A DNA stretch of 64,000 nucleotides, taken from the NCBI GenBank assembly GCA_023212725.1, contig JALBYF010000028.1, positions 124,001-188,000 of the forward strand. The letters are read 5' to 3'. The notes below the pieces were generated by a model. It was not told where the DNA came from and made no database searches. It saw only the letters and a list, made by a program, of their open reading frames with translations. This document shows positions 38,366 to 47,334 of the stretch, piece by piece (within the stretch, counting starts at the first letter, position 1; each line of letters starts with the position of its first letter). The position numbers and the translations under genes are program-made. Source of the stretch: Tranzscheliella williamsii (lineage: Eukaryota; Basidiomycota; Ustilaginomycetes; Ustilaginales; Ustilaginaceae).

Positions 38366-39858
38366 CTAGGCGTAGGCGGCGGGACGCTCGGTGGACTTGG
38401 ACGTGGGCTTCTGGCCGCGCCTGAGCTTGCCAAACAGGCTGCCGTTGCGGCTGAGGCCGGCGTCGCCCGACGAGGGTGCCGTTCTGTCGGCGGAAGCGTC
38501 CTGCTCGGGATGGAAATAGGACGGGTCGCCCTCGCGACGGCCACGCGGCGTAAGCACGTCGCTGTCCTGCTGAGCGGCGCGACCGGCACGGCGACCGTAA
38601 CTGCCGCCGTGGGCCGACGAGCCGACAGCGGCATCGGCGGCGGCGCGAGAATCGTACGATGCACCAAGCGTGTCGTTGCGCATGGGCGGTGTGCTGGGCG
38701 AGTGCTTGTGCTGGGCAGCTCGGCGCCTTCGACCTTCGCGGACGGAACCCATCTCGACACCTTCTTCGGGGGATGGCACGTTGGGGTTTTCTCGCATGCT
38801 CTTGATACGCTTGATGAGACTTTTGCTACGTTTGGGCGCGTCCAAGGCTCCGGTCTTTTCGTCCCAGTTGGGCTCGGGGAAAGGGCTGGCGCTGCCTGTG
38901 GCCAAATCCTTCTGATTTCGGGCGGCTTTGGTCTTGCCAGTCATGATGGCTTCCATATCAAGGACACTGCTGGCGGCGCTCGTGGTGCCGCTTCGGTCGC
39001 CGTTGGCTGCTGCATAGGGACTGAGGGTGGAGCGCGTGCGAGCTTTTGGTTGGGCAAAGTCTTGCCACGGCTCGGCGCTGACCCCCCAAACGTCGGCGTT
39101 GGGGTTGGAAACGTCAAAGCGACTGTCGGGAACATTGGAGGGCTGGGTATGGTATCCCTGTTGGCTGCGCCAGACCCGTTCAGCGTCGGCATCGCGGTCA
39201 GCGTCAAAATCCTCCTCTTGCAGGCTGAATTCGGAGGGAGAGCCTTGGGCATGCATCGAGAGCGAAGGGACGAGAGGGGCGGTGACACTCCGGTTTCGGC
39301 TGCCGTTGGTGCTCATGCTGGGACGGGAGGAAGCTTTCTCGTCGGAAGGCCTGGCTCGAAGGTCAGCAGAAGCACGAGGCTCAGCACGACGACCGCCTTT
39401 GGCACCGCTGGCGCCAACATTGCTCGGTAAGCCGGTCATGGGGTCGACGTTGGGATCGAATGCGCCTACGGGTGCTCGCTTGCCAACATTCATATGAGGT
39501 GCACAGGCATCGTAGGGCGAATCGTGATGGAACACTGTGGTAGAGGAGCCAACGGCGGGTAAGCATGGAGAGAAGAGCAAGGCAAGGAGGGCGAAGCGGG
39601 GAAGAACGTACTGCTGGAACCGTTGATGCCGGAAAGGTCGAGGCGGTCGATGATGTCCATGCGACTGGTGCGAGAGGCGGTCTTGTTGATCTCGTTATTC
39701 ATGCGCTGCTCCTTGGCACGCTTCTTGGCGGCCTTCTCGTCGGTAGTCTGCCTTCGAAAGGCGTTGGCGAATTTGTTGGCCATGTTGGACGACTTGGCAG
39801 GCACCTGGGGCGGCGGCGGCAAATTGTCGTCCTCAAAGGGGCTCTTGACAGGTACCAT
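38366..39858 (-). CDS. PAL1: Pal1-family cell morphology protein
   Basis: At least 471 residues in two exons (39858-39612 and 39534-38366). The 77-base intron starts GTACGT and ends ACCACAG. Splicing joins RMDIIDRLDLSGINGSS to MFHHDSPYDACAPHMN, the diagnostic block of the Pal1 family (endocytic coat/cell-shape proteins at the plasma membrane of growing tips), followed by KRAPVGAFDP. The N-terminal side has PFEDDNLPPPPQVP and NKFANAFRRQ. The C-terminal two thirds are disordered with basic patches (KRSKSLIKRIKS). The start at 39858 (MVPVKSPFEDD) is the first ATG in this exon, but the frame is open upstream to about 40029 with CAACAG and ACACAG acceptor-like sites, so an upstream exon is likely and the true N-terminus may be longer. 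Confidence 0.88.
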
Positions 39859-41695
39859 GGTCGGGGGCTCGGTGACGGACAGAGGCTGTGCACCACTGAA
39901 GGAGGAGTCGAGGTCGTACCTGTGTTCGGCGCGGCGGGACGAGTGGGGCACCGAGCTGACGGTGACGACGTCGGAAAGCGCGGCAAGTACAGCGTCTCTG
40001 CCTGTCGATGGATAGGCTGTTGGACGCACAAATCAACGCCGTGGCGAAAAGAGCGAAGGCACCGCGGCAGTGGCAGTGGCAGTGGCAGTGGCGGTGGCAG
40101 TGGCGGTGGTGAGGTGGATGGGTAGGGAGAGCGAGGAAGGAGGGGAGGTGTTAGTCCAGGGATGGCTCAGGTGAAACTCGCACAACGAGCAGAAAGCAAG
40201 CCAAGGCGCGTGACGAGCGAGGTGGGCGGCGATGCAGTCTTTTTCCATGGCAGAGCGGGGCAAGGCGGACAGGAGAGGAGAGCGAAAGCGAAAGCGGAGA
40301 GGGCGGGATCCTCCATGCCCAATTTCATCTGTGTTGGATCGGTTGCGCGTCGGAGCTGCACTGGCAAAGCCTTGGCCGTTGTCGACCCAATGACCCACGC
40401 CATAGCCAGTCCATCCAGCCCGTTCTACCTTCACATTCACGGTATTGTGATTGAGATTGTGTTTGTGGCAGGCCAAAGTCTAGCCATGAATACTGTAGTG
40501 GGTACAGACTCAGCTCGACTGCGCATTCGCTGCTTGGCTCGATGCGAGCTGCAATACAATCCGAAATCCCTCTGCGCCACCGAATTGAACTTTCCAAAGG
40601 CGAAATAGCGAAGTTGCAGCGCAGCAGTTAATGTGCACGTAGCCAGCCAGCCAAGTCACGCCCCTCAACGGCCGCATAAACAAGCCTTGGCCTGGCCTGC
40701 CCACCTTTGACTCTTTTCACCGCGACTGAGATCTGCACCCTAAGACCGATTCACGATTCAGCATCTACTACTCACCCATCGTCATCGACGTTCAGCAGGC
40801 CGAACGTTGTACGGCCAGAGGTAGGGGTAGAGTCGAAGGTGATAGGCTTGCTTGTTCGACCGCGCAGGCAGCTCGGTGCGTTGCACGGTGTCTTGATCTA
40901 GCCTTTAGCCACGCAAGGGTGCTGATCGGGTGGGTTGGCAAGAGGGACGGTCCAGCACGGAGCAGAAGGCGGCAAAGCGTTGCAAAGGCAAAAAGAAGGT
41001 CGGTGAGGTGGTGGTGGTAGATAGCCAAGAGCGGCAGCACAGTAAGCTTGCTCGAGTCTAGACGATCGTGCCACCAAGCGGCTGGGCGGCAGAGTTGATG
41101 GCAGCAGGCCGACTGCATAAGACCGCAGACGTGACAGGCGGATGCATGCTATTCACTCTGGCGGCCAAATAGATTGCCAGCGCAGGCAGCAGAACTTTGG
41201 AATGCTTTAGCGTGCAGACGCCTCCTCCGGCCTTTTAGAACAGCGGTGCGAAACCGATTATATCGTACGTGGGCCCCTTTTCAGAGCAATGTGAATTCAT
41301 GATTCCGCTCGGGCGGATCTATCTTGCCACTTTAACAGCAGCCATCACCTGCGGCATCCTGGATTGATGTTCAAATTCAAAACTAAGTGTGAGTACTATC
41401 ATGATTTGAAAGCAACAATTTCTGTGGGCTGCTCAACCGGCGAACCGCTTTCTGCGGTCAGATAAGTTATGCCTTCCAAACGCCGTCAGGACTCAGCACA
41501 TGGCGTCTGTCGAAAGAAACCCTTCCAGACGAAACAGTTACTGTACTGTGCGCTGTGGTTGCATGGCGTTTACAAGGATGCAATCACGAATGGCTAGCTT
41601 TGTTGAGCTGTCCTGAGCCAGTGCGCCTACTGACCCGTGGAATGCCGCCATGCACTTGTCCTTCCTACCACTGCCTTTGACAATCGTGGACCACG
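39859..41695. other. intergenic region, probable 5' exon of PAL1 and ATG22 promoter
   Basis: About 1.8 kb. The part near 39859-40029 is still in the PAL1 frame and may be coding. A TGGCAG/TGGCGG hexamer microsatellite lies at 40067-40110. From about 41170 to 41640 the sequence is A/T-richer than the genes and has no coding signal. Confidence 0.5.
40067..40110. repeat. TGGCAG hexanucleotide microsatellite
   Basis: About seven imperfect copies of TGGCAG/TGGCGG in a row upstream of PAL1. On the minus strand it reads CACTGC and could lie in the PAL1 5' UTR. Confidence 0.85.
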
Positions 41696-43540
41696 ATGTC
41701 GGGCCTGCACCAGACATCCTTCACCGCCCAGAGCGGTGGGCCGGATACGAAAGGCGTGGGCGCAGACGGTACTGCTGGCACCGTCACGCCCCCTGCGTCG
41801 CCTGAGATCGATGCTGTCTCGCTCTCCCACGCTTCTGACAACAGCAGGGAGTTTGCCACCGCGCTGCTGTCCAGCGGCCAGGACGCGTCGTCCTTAGACC
41901 CCAAATACGCTACCGCTCGATACGAGCTGTGGGCCTTCTACATTTACTATATTGGCAACAGCGGCCTCGGTCCGTTCAACTTTGCCCCTTCGCAGTTCCA
42001 GAATCTCCTCTCTCGGCAGGCGACCAATCTTGGCGGAGCAAGCTGTGGTGAGCAGGGACAGCCTGCCTGTCGCCTCACCTTTGCTGGCAAGGAGCGTACG
42101 GTGGAGAGCATCGTGCTTCTCTGCAACGGCCTCTCCTTTGCCATCCAGGCGGTGCTCTTCCTCACCATCGGCAGTTTCGCCGACTATGGCAAGAACCGGC
42201 CCTACATCCTCATCGTCAGCACCACCGTAGCCATTGGCATCAGCTTCGGCTGGCTCGGTGTCACCGATCCGGAGCAGTGGCAGACAGCGATTGCGCTCTA
42301 CATGATCGGCCTGGTTACCTACCAGCTCTGCCTCAGCTACTGGACAGCCGCCTTCCCTGGCCTTGCCCGCAATCTGCCGCATATGCGAGCTGCTAGAGAA
42401 GAGCTGCAGCACCACTCCAGTTCCGTAGAGACGGTCGCCGAAACGAAACCGGAGACAGCAACTTCTCCGTCCAATCCGAAGCCAGCATTGGCGGACGGAG
42501 AGGCTGACGGCCCTGCAGGCCGAGCCAAGATGACGGGAGATGAGTACAATCTGCTCGAGACGATGGCGATCAACCGGATCTCCAACATTGCCTTTGCCGT
42601 GTGTTCAGCCGGCGAGGTCATTGTGCTGGCCATTATCCAGGGCATGCTGTATGGCATCCACTCGGATCGCGACGAAGATTCCAACACCCGAGCGCTCTCT
42701 GCGGTCGTCGCCTTCAGTGCCGGTGTCTGGCTGCTCTGTGCGCTGCCTTGGTTCGTGCTGGAGAAAAGGCGGCCCGGACAGCCCTTGCCCGCCGGTACCA
42801 ACTACTTTACCGCCGCGATCAAACAGGCGGTGCTGGCAGCCAAGCATCTTGTCCATCTACGCCAGACGCTCATCTATCTGGTTTTCTACTTTCTCTTCTC
42901 CGACGCGCTCAATACCTCGGTGACGGTGATCTCCACCATCCAGAATCAGGTGGTCAGCTTCAGCACCGCCAAGCTCAACGTGCTGCTCATCGTCGGCATT
43001 GCCGCCCAGGGCGTCGGCATCTATGTGTTCTGGCTAGTACAGAAGCGATTCCAGCTCTCGACACTCTTTATGTTTGGCTGGGTGGTCTTCTTTACGCTGC
43101 TCCTCCAGGGCTGGGGGCTGATCGGCATCTTTACGCAGAAGTTCGGCTTCCACCACGAGTGGGAGATCTATCTGTACCAGGCCTACTACGGCTTCTTTGT
43201 CTGCCCGTGGTACGCGTACAGCCAGACGATGGTGGCCGAGGTGACGCCGAAAGGCTACGAGTTCCTCTTCTTCAGCCTGTTTAGCCTGATCGGCAAGACC
43301 TCCGCCTTCATCGGGCCCTTTGTCACCCAGGCGATCGCCGACGACACTGGCAACGCCTCGTCGCCGTTCTACTTTCTCCTGGCGCTGGCGCTCGTCAGCT
43401 GCCTCCTCCTCTGGCCGCTCGACATCAAAAAGAGCAAGCTGGAACAGGCCAGATTCGTCGACCGCGAGGCGCGCGACAAGAACCTCCCCTCCGAGAGTAT
43501 CGCCGCCGTCCCTCCCCGCCCCGCCGCCAGCGACGCCTAA
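41696..43540 (+). CDS. ATG22: autophagy-related protein Atg22, vacuolar amino-acid effluxer
   Basis: 614 residues, ATG at 41696. Multi-pass (about 12 helices) major-facilitator-type protein that exports amino acids from the vacuole after autophagic breakdown. The N-terminal block YELWAFYIYYIGNSGLGPFNFAPSQFQNLL is the Atg22 hallmark. Next come VLFLTIGSFADYGKNRPYIL, LCLSYWTAAFPGLARNLPHMR, a long cytosolic loop (Thr/Ser/Pro/Glu-rich), then NRISNIAFAVCSAGEVIVLAI. Later helices include LIYLVFYFLFSDALNTSVTVI, YQAYYGFFVCPWYAYSQTMVAEVTPKGYEFLFFSLFSLIGKTSAFIGP and a last hydrophobic segment near SPFYFLLALALVSCLLLWPL. No intron. Confidence 0.95.
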   Translation: MSGLHQTSFTAQSGGPDTKGVGADGTAGTVTPPASPEIDAVSLSHASDNSREFATALLSSGQDASSLDPKYATARYELWAFYIYYIGNSGLGPFNFAPSQFQNLLSRQATNLGGASCGEQGQPACRLTFAGKERTVESIVLLCNGLSFAIQAVLFLTIGSFADYGKNRPYILIVSTTVAIGISFGWLGVTDPEQWQTAIALYMIGLVTYQLCLSYWTAAFPGLARNLPHMRAAREELQHHSSSVETVAETKPETATSPSNPKPALADGEADGPAGRAKMTGDEYNLLETMAINRISNIAFAVCSAGEVIVLAIIQGMLYGIHSDRDEDSNTRALSAVVAFSAGVWLLCALPWFVLEKRRPGQPLPAGTNYFTAAIKQAVLAAKHLVHLRQTLIYLVFYFLFSDALNTSVTVISTIQNQVVSFSTAKLNVLLIVGIAAQGVGIYVFWLVQKRFQLSTLFMFGWVVFFTLLLQGWGLIGIFTQKFGFHHEWEIYLYQAYYGFFVCPWYAYSQTMVAEVTPKGYEFLFFSLFSLIGKTSAFIGPFVTQAIADDTGNASSPFYFLLALALVSCLLLWPLDIKKSKLEQARFVDREARDKNLPSESIAAVPPRPAASDA

Positions 43541-44010
43541 ACGCTTCTCCCACCTCCCATTGCCGACCAGTACTCGCTCACCACTGATGTACACTAACAC
43601 GCTGTCGAAACATCTCGATCTAACATGCCTTCCCGCTTTTCCGTCTTTTGAGCATCACAACTCGCTCGGCTTTACATGCACTTGAGATTATGATTTACAT
43701 TTTTGTGATCCAAATTGACCTGACTCGTGACTTTAACTGTGACGGATGATTTGAGGCTGTTTTGGGCAAGCGGTGGAGATAGAGGGCACGGCCAGGTGTT
43801 ACTCGTCTTGGATCCGACACACCAAGCTCTTTTCGTCGCCGTTGCAGCTTTCAACTGGCGTGGGTTGGCGACTGGCGCCAGCATTTCTGCGGTGGCACTC
43901 CGATCAAGAGGCCGGGGTTTGTGGGGAGAGTTGTGGTGGTGAGGAGGGGGGAAGTGTGCGACGGGGAACGCGCGGTGTCGCGGAGCTGGTGGGGGATGGA
44001 GGTGGTGTGG
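43541..44010 (+). other. intergenic region, no feature seen
   Basis: About 470 bases after ATG22. An A/T-rich patch at 43680-43740 probably marks the polyadenylation area. The following gene's frame is open back to 43921 with further possible ATGs. Confidence 0.45.
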
Positions 44011-44508
44011 ATGGTGTTTGGGTGCTGTCTTGGGCGGCGCGGGCGCGGGGAGCGGGGGGGGGAGGGGGAGGATGCGCCGCTGCTGGGTGCCGGCGGGCAG
44101 GACGAGGGGGGGGAGCGGCGCGAGGCGGGCAAGCGTGCGTCGGTGCTGGCGACGCCGACGTATGCCGCCGCCCGCGTCGACGCGATCCTCGCCGACCTGG
44201 CACCCGCCCTCGTCCCCGTCGATGCCGCCACCCTCCTCGCTGCTCCCCACCACCCCCGCACCACCCACCCCGCCGCCCCCATCCGCTCCCTCCGCCCAGC
44301 TCCCCCCCGCTCCATCCCCCTTTGGACTACACAAACCCCCCCCGCTCGCTCGTACTCCGCAGCCGCAAAACGCGCTTCCCAACGCTCCCACAAGAAACTT
44401 CCCCGCCCAGCTGCCATCCCCACAGAAAACACCCTCGACCGCCTCGCTCAAACCGCCCGCAACAACCCCCTCGTCTACACCTGGCCCGACGAGGACACCC
44501 TCCCCTAG
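44011..44508 (+). CDS. small protein with N-terminal GCC motif, unidentified
   Basis: Not recognised with confidence. 165 residues from the ATG at 44011 (MVFGCCLGRRGRGERGG); in-frame ATGs at 43996 and 43921 are alternatives. The strong C bias at third positions in the second half supports a real coding sequence. The double cysteine followed by Gly/Arg and then EDAPLL recalls lipid-anchored late-endosome/vacuole adaptors of the LAMTOR1/Meh1 type, which start MGCC. Here two residues intervene, so N-myristoylation would not be possible unless an upstream exon changes the start. A predicted helix (ARVDAILADLAPALVPVDAATLL) follows, then a Pro/Ser-rich basic tail ending WPDEDTLP. Confidence 0.45.
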   Translation: MVFGCCLGRRGRGERGGEGEDAPLLGAGGQDEGGERREAGKRASVLATPTYAAARVDAILADLAPALVPVDAATLLAAPHHPRTTHPAAPIRSLRPAPPRSIPLWTTQTPPARSYSAAAKRASQRSHKKLPRPAAIPTENTLDRLAQTARNNPLVYTWPDEDTLP

Positions 44509-44722
44509 CCACCCCGCCTGCAAGCAACCCGGTCGCCATTCTTCGCCCAACCCGGTCCCCATTCTTTGCACTGTCTCCGCACTAGCAACTCGTCCGCAGC
44601 TATCACACTACGCACAAGCACGTTCACTGCGCCGACGTCTGTGCGCCACGGCGGGTCTCTGTGCGCTGGTTGAGAACGGTGGATGTGGTTTCGCGCAGGC
44701 TGTATGGGGTACACGTGTGGGG

Positions 44723-46255
44723 TTAGGGTAGCGTTGCGGCTGTCGCTGGGGGCTGAGCGGCGGGCGGAGACGCGTGGTGCTGAGGTGGGGTGTTGGGGGG
44801 GAGGACAGCGAGCTCGAGTGCATCGACGGGTGCGGCGTCGGGGTGGAGCTCGGGGATGACGGGGAGCTGGCAGACGGGGCAGCGGCCGGAGACGGTGGTG
44901 AGCCACTGGTCGACGCAGGACTTGTGGAGGACGTGGGAGCAGGCGAGCAGGCGGAGCGGCTCGGGCTCGGGCGCGCCCGCCACTGGCTCCTCGAAGTCGC
45001 ACAGGCAGATCGGGCACGTCGCCCGGTGTGCCGGCAGCGCGTGCAGCGGGTAGCTAAAGCGCCCCGCCGCCTCCCCTGCCGCTACAGCGCTCGTGCCTCT
45101 CCCCGCCGCCCCCGCCCCCGCCACCCCGCCCCGATCACCCCCTCCCGTCCCGCTGTCCGCACGCTTCCGCGCCCCCCCACCGCGGCTGCCATCCGCCCTG
45201 CGACGCCGCCGTTGCCGAGCAAACAGGATTCGCGTCAGCCGCGTGAACCAGGTGAGCGCCGGCGTCTCGATCTCCCGACCTGTATCCTGCGTCGTGCGCC
45301 GCGAGCCCAGCCCCGGCCTTTGCGGCGCAAGTGCAGAAGCAGCACAAGCACCGCTGCGGGGCTCGGGCGCCGCCTCGTTCGCTTGCCTCGGCTCGGTCGA
45401 TACAGCCGTTGCAGATTGCGGATCGTCAGCCGTGGCCTCGTCGTCTTCTTCGGCGGGTGTATAGTAGACCAGCTTGAGACGCCTGTCCACCTCCTCTTGG
45501 TCGATTTTGCCGGTCTCGGGATGGAGTTCGCGTTGGGGCAGCCGGTGCTGTAGACCGAGAGCCCGTAGTATCACGATCAGCAGGGGGAGGGCGCAAACGA
45601 CAAGGAAGGCCAGGATGGCCACCTCGAGAAGGAAGATGTAGACAACGATCAGTGACGAGAGCGCGGCCCAGAAGAGCGGCTTGGCCTCGGCCGGGCTCCG
45701 CGAGCACTCGGTGGCGCTGTATACGATGGCGTTGCCTACAAAGAAGATGACGAGCGAAGCAATGCCGAGCACATCGCTGATTTTGCCCACCTTGACGTCC
45801 AGCTGTTCCGATCCGAGCGGCCGGTTGAGTTCGGCGATGGCGCGCGCTTGCGGATCTGCTCGGCGGCCCTGTCTTGTGCGGTGCGGGCTGAGGCCGAGGT
45901 ACATGTCGACGGGGAGGTCGATGGTAAGCCTGACGACATGCACGACCAGATACTTGAAGAGGCTGTCCGGGTCGCAGACGCGGCCCTCTTGGTGCGAGGG
46001 CGATATGCGGTGCGACGAGGGCAGCGCCAGGACAGGGATGAAGGCGCAGATCTGGGCCAGGCTGATAAAGATGCGCGTCAGAAGCACGACCCTCCGGCCG
46101 CGCGGGAGGTGGCGAACGCCGGTCCACAACGAGCTAAGAAGGTTGCGCCGCAAGGATAGCGCCTCGGTCCTGGCGGGTGCCGTGTGCCCAGCTCGGTCCA
46201 GTTGGTCTGGCGTCGTCGCGGACGCAGCTGCTGCTTCCGGATAGCTGGTAGACAT
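44723..46255 (-). CDS. membrane-bound RING-H2 E3 ubiquitin ligase
   Basis: 510 residues, ATG at 46255. Several hydrophobic helices in the first half (VVLLTRIFISLAQICAFIPVLAL, IASLVIFFVGNAIVY, LIVVYIFLLEVAILAFLVVCALPLLIVI) suggest a multi-pass endomembrane protein. A disordered linker with Arg runs and Gly/Ala-rich sequence follows. The C-terminal RING-H2 finger is CPICLCDFEEPV ... LLACSHVLHKSCVDQWL ... GRCPVC (about residues 416-465), with the eight ligands in C3H2C3 order and the conserved Trp and Pro for E2 contact. The tail is Pro/Ala-rich. Substrates and compartment are not evident. Confidence 0.9.
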   Translation of the reverse strand: MSTSYPEAAAASATTPDQLDRAGHTAPARTEALSLRRNLLSSLWTGVRHLPRGRRVVLLTRIFISLAQICAFIPVLALPSSHRISPSHQEGRVCDPDSLFKYLVVHVVRLTIDLPVDMYLGLSPHRTRQGRRADPQARAIAELNRPLGSEQLDVKVGKISDVLGIASLVIFFVGNAIVYSATECSRSPAEAKPLFWAALSSLIVVYIFLLEVAILAFLVVCALPLLIVILRALGLQHRLPQRELHPETGKIDQEEVDRRLKLVYYTPAEEDDEATADDPQSATAVSTEPRQANEAAPEPRSGACAASALAPQRPGLGSRRTTQDTGREIETPALTWFTRLTRILFARQRRRRRADGSRGGGARKRADSGTGGGDRGGVAGAGAAGRGTSAVAAGEAAGRFSYPLHALPAHRATCPICLCDFEEPVAGAPEPEPLRLLACSHVLHKSCVDQWLTTVSGRCPVCQLPVIPELHPDAAPVDALELAVLPPNTPPQHHASPPAAQPPATAATLP

Positions 46256-47334
46256 GCTGAGCTAGTCTAACGTCGACAGATGACAATGGACCCAAGCCGG
46301 CTCCTTATCTGCTTATATGCGACTGGGACAGCTTGCTCGTAGCAATGATGAAGGGGACCGCCGCAACACTTCAAGCTGGCATGGCGGCTGCAGCAGGTTT
46401 CGGCACAGACACTGGCGAGGTCCGCAAGCGACAACAAGCGTCGAGTCAACGTGAGCAGTGGCTGCCGTCCCGCAGGTGCAACAGGTGACGTTGGATAGCG
46501 AAAGGGGCGTTGCTACGGGCCTATTGGCGTTGACGTACGTTCGCAGAACTGAGCCTTGATTGAATGCTGTGCCTCGACGCGGGATGGCAGGTTGCCGGCC
46601 GCTTGCTGCTGCCAAGACGCTTTGGGCTGTGCCAAGCCCAAGTCCACCTAAGAAATACAGTCTCCCAGCGTACTCTAACATCGCCAGGTCCTGGTGTCGG
46701 ACGACGTCGACTCACACTCACACTCTCTGCTCGTATACAGGACAAGCAGCGGGGAATCAGGCATCGCTTTCACCACCCCTACAGCGCACCAACACGGACG
46801 ACCAAAGACGGGCAGTATTTCATTTCATAGGAAACCAGCGGAATCGGGTAACGGAGAAATCTATTTTCAGAGGGGCGAAATGGAGGAAAGAGGCGGAAAT
46901 CGATCGTGACAAGACAAGCAGTTCTATCACTGGCGCTCCGGAGAGTGGCTGAGTAGGTTGCGTCGCCCGACGGTGACGAGTCGTCCGGCGGCGAGGATCG
47001 TACCTCAGCTTCAGCAGAGTTGCAAGTCGATGGTGCAGATGGAAATGGTTCGAAGGCAAGAGATGTCGGCCTTAGGTCTCAAGCTCAGGTGGTGGAGATG
47101 ATCGGAACAGAGAGGATGTGCGCATAAGGTCGGTTGACGACTCCGTCCTTGCGTGCAGACCCTCCTGCTAGACCGTTCTCGGCCTTGGCTAGATTCCGGC
47201 CGGCAGCATCTGACCACCGCTTGAAGCGTTGTCATAATGGTGGTGAGGCAGTTCGAGTGTGGTAGGGATGGTGTATTTAAGAGTATAGAGTAGACCGGAT
47301 ATAGAGAAGCTGCTTGGTACAACTTCGCATGTGT
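46256..47334. other. intergenic region between RING gene and FAS 3' end
   Basis: About 1.1 kb. It contains the RING gene promoter and the FAS 3' UTR (about 47230-47334, with TATTTAAGAGTATAGAG). A CTCACACTCACACTCTC microrepeat lies at about 46710-46727. No gene supported. Confidence 0.5.

Noticed and set aside
43672..44571. Minus-strand 299-residue Gly-rich frame
   Set aside because: Composition is that of an antisense of C-ending codons; the plus-strand frame has the expected codon bias.
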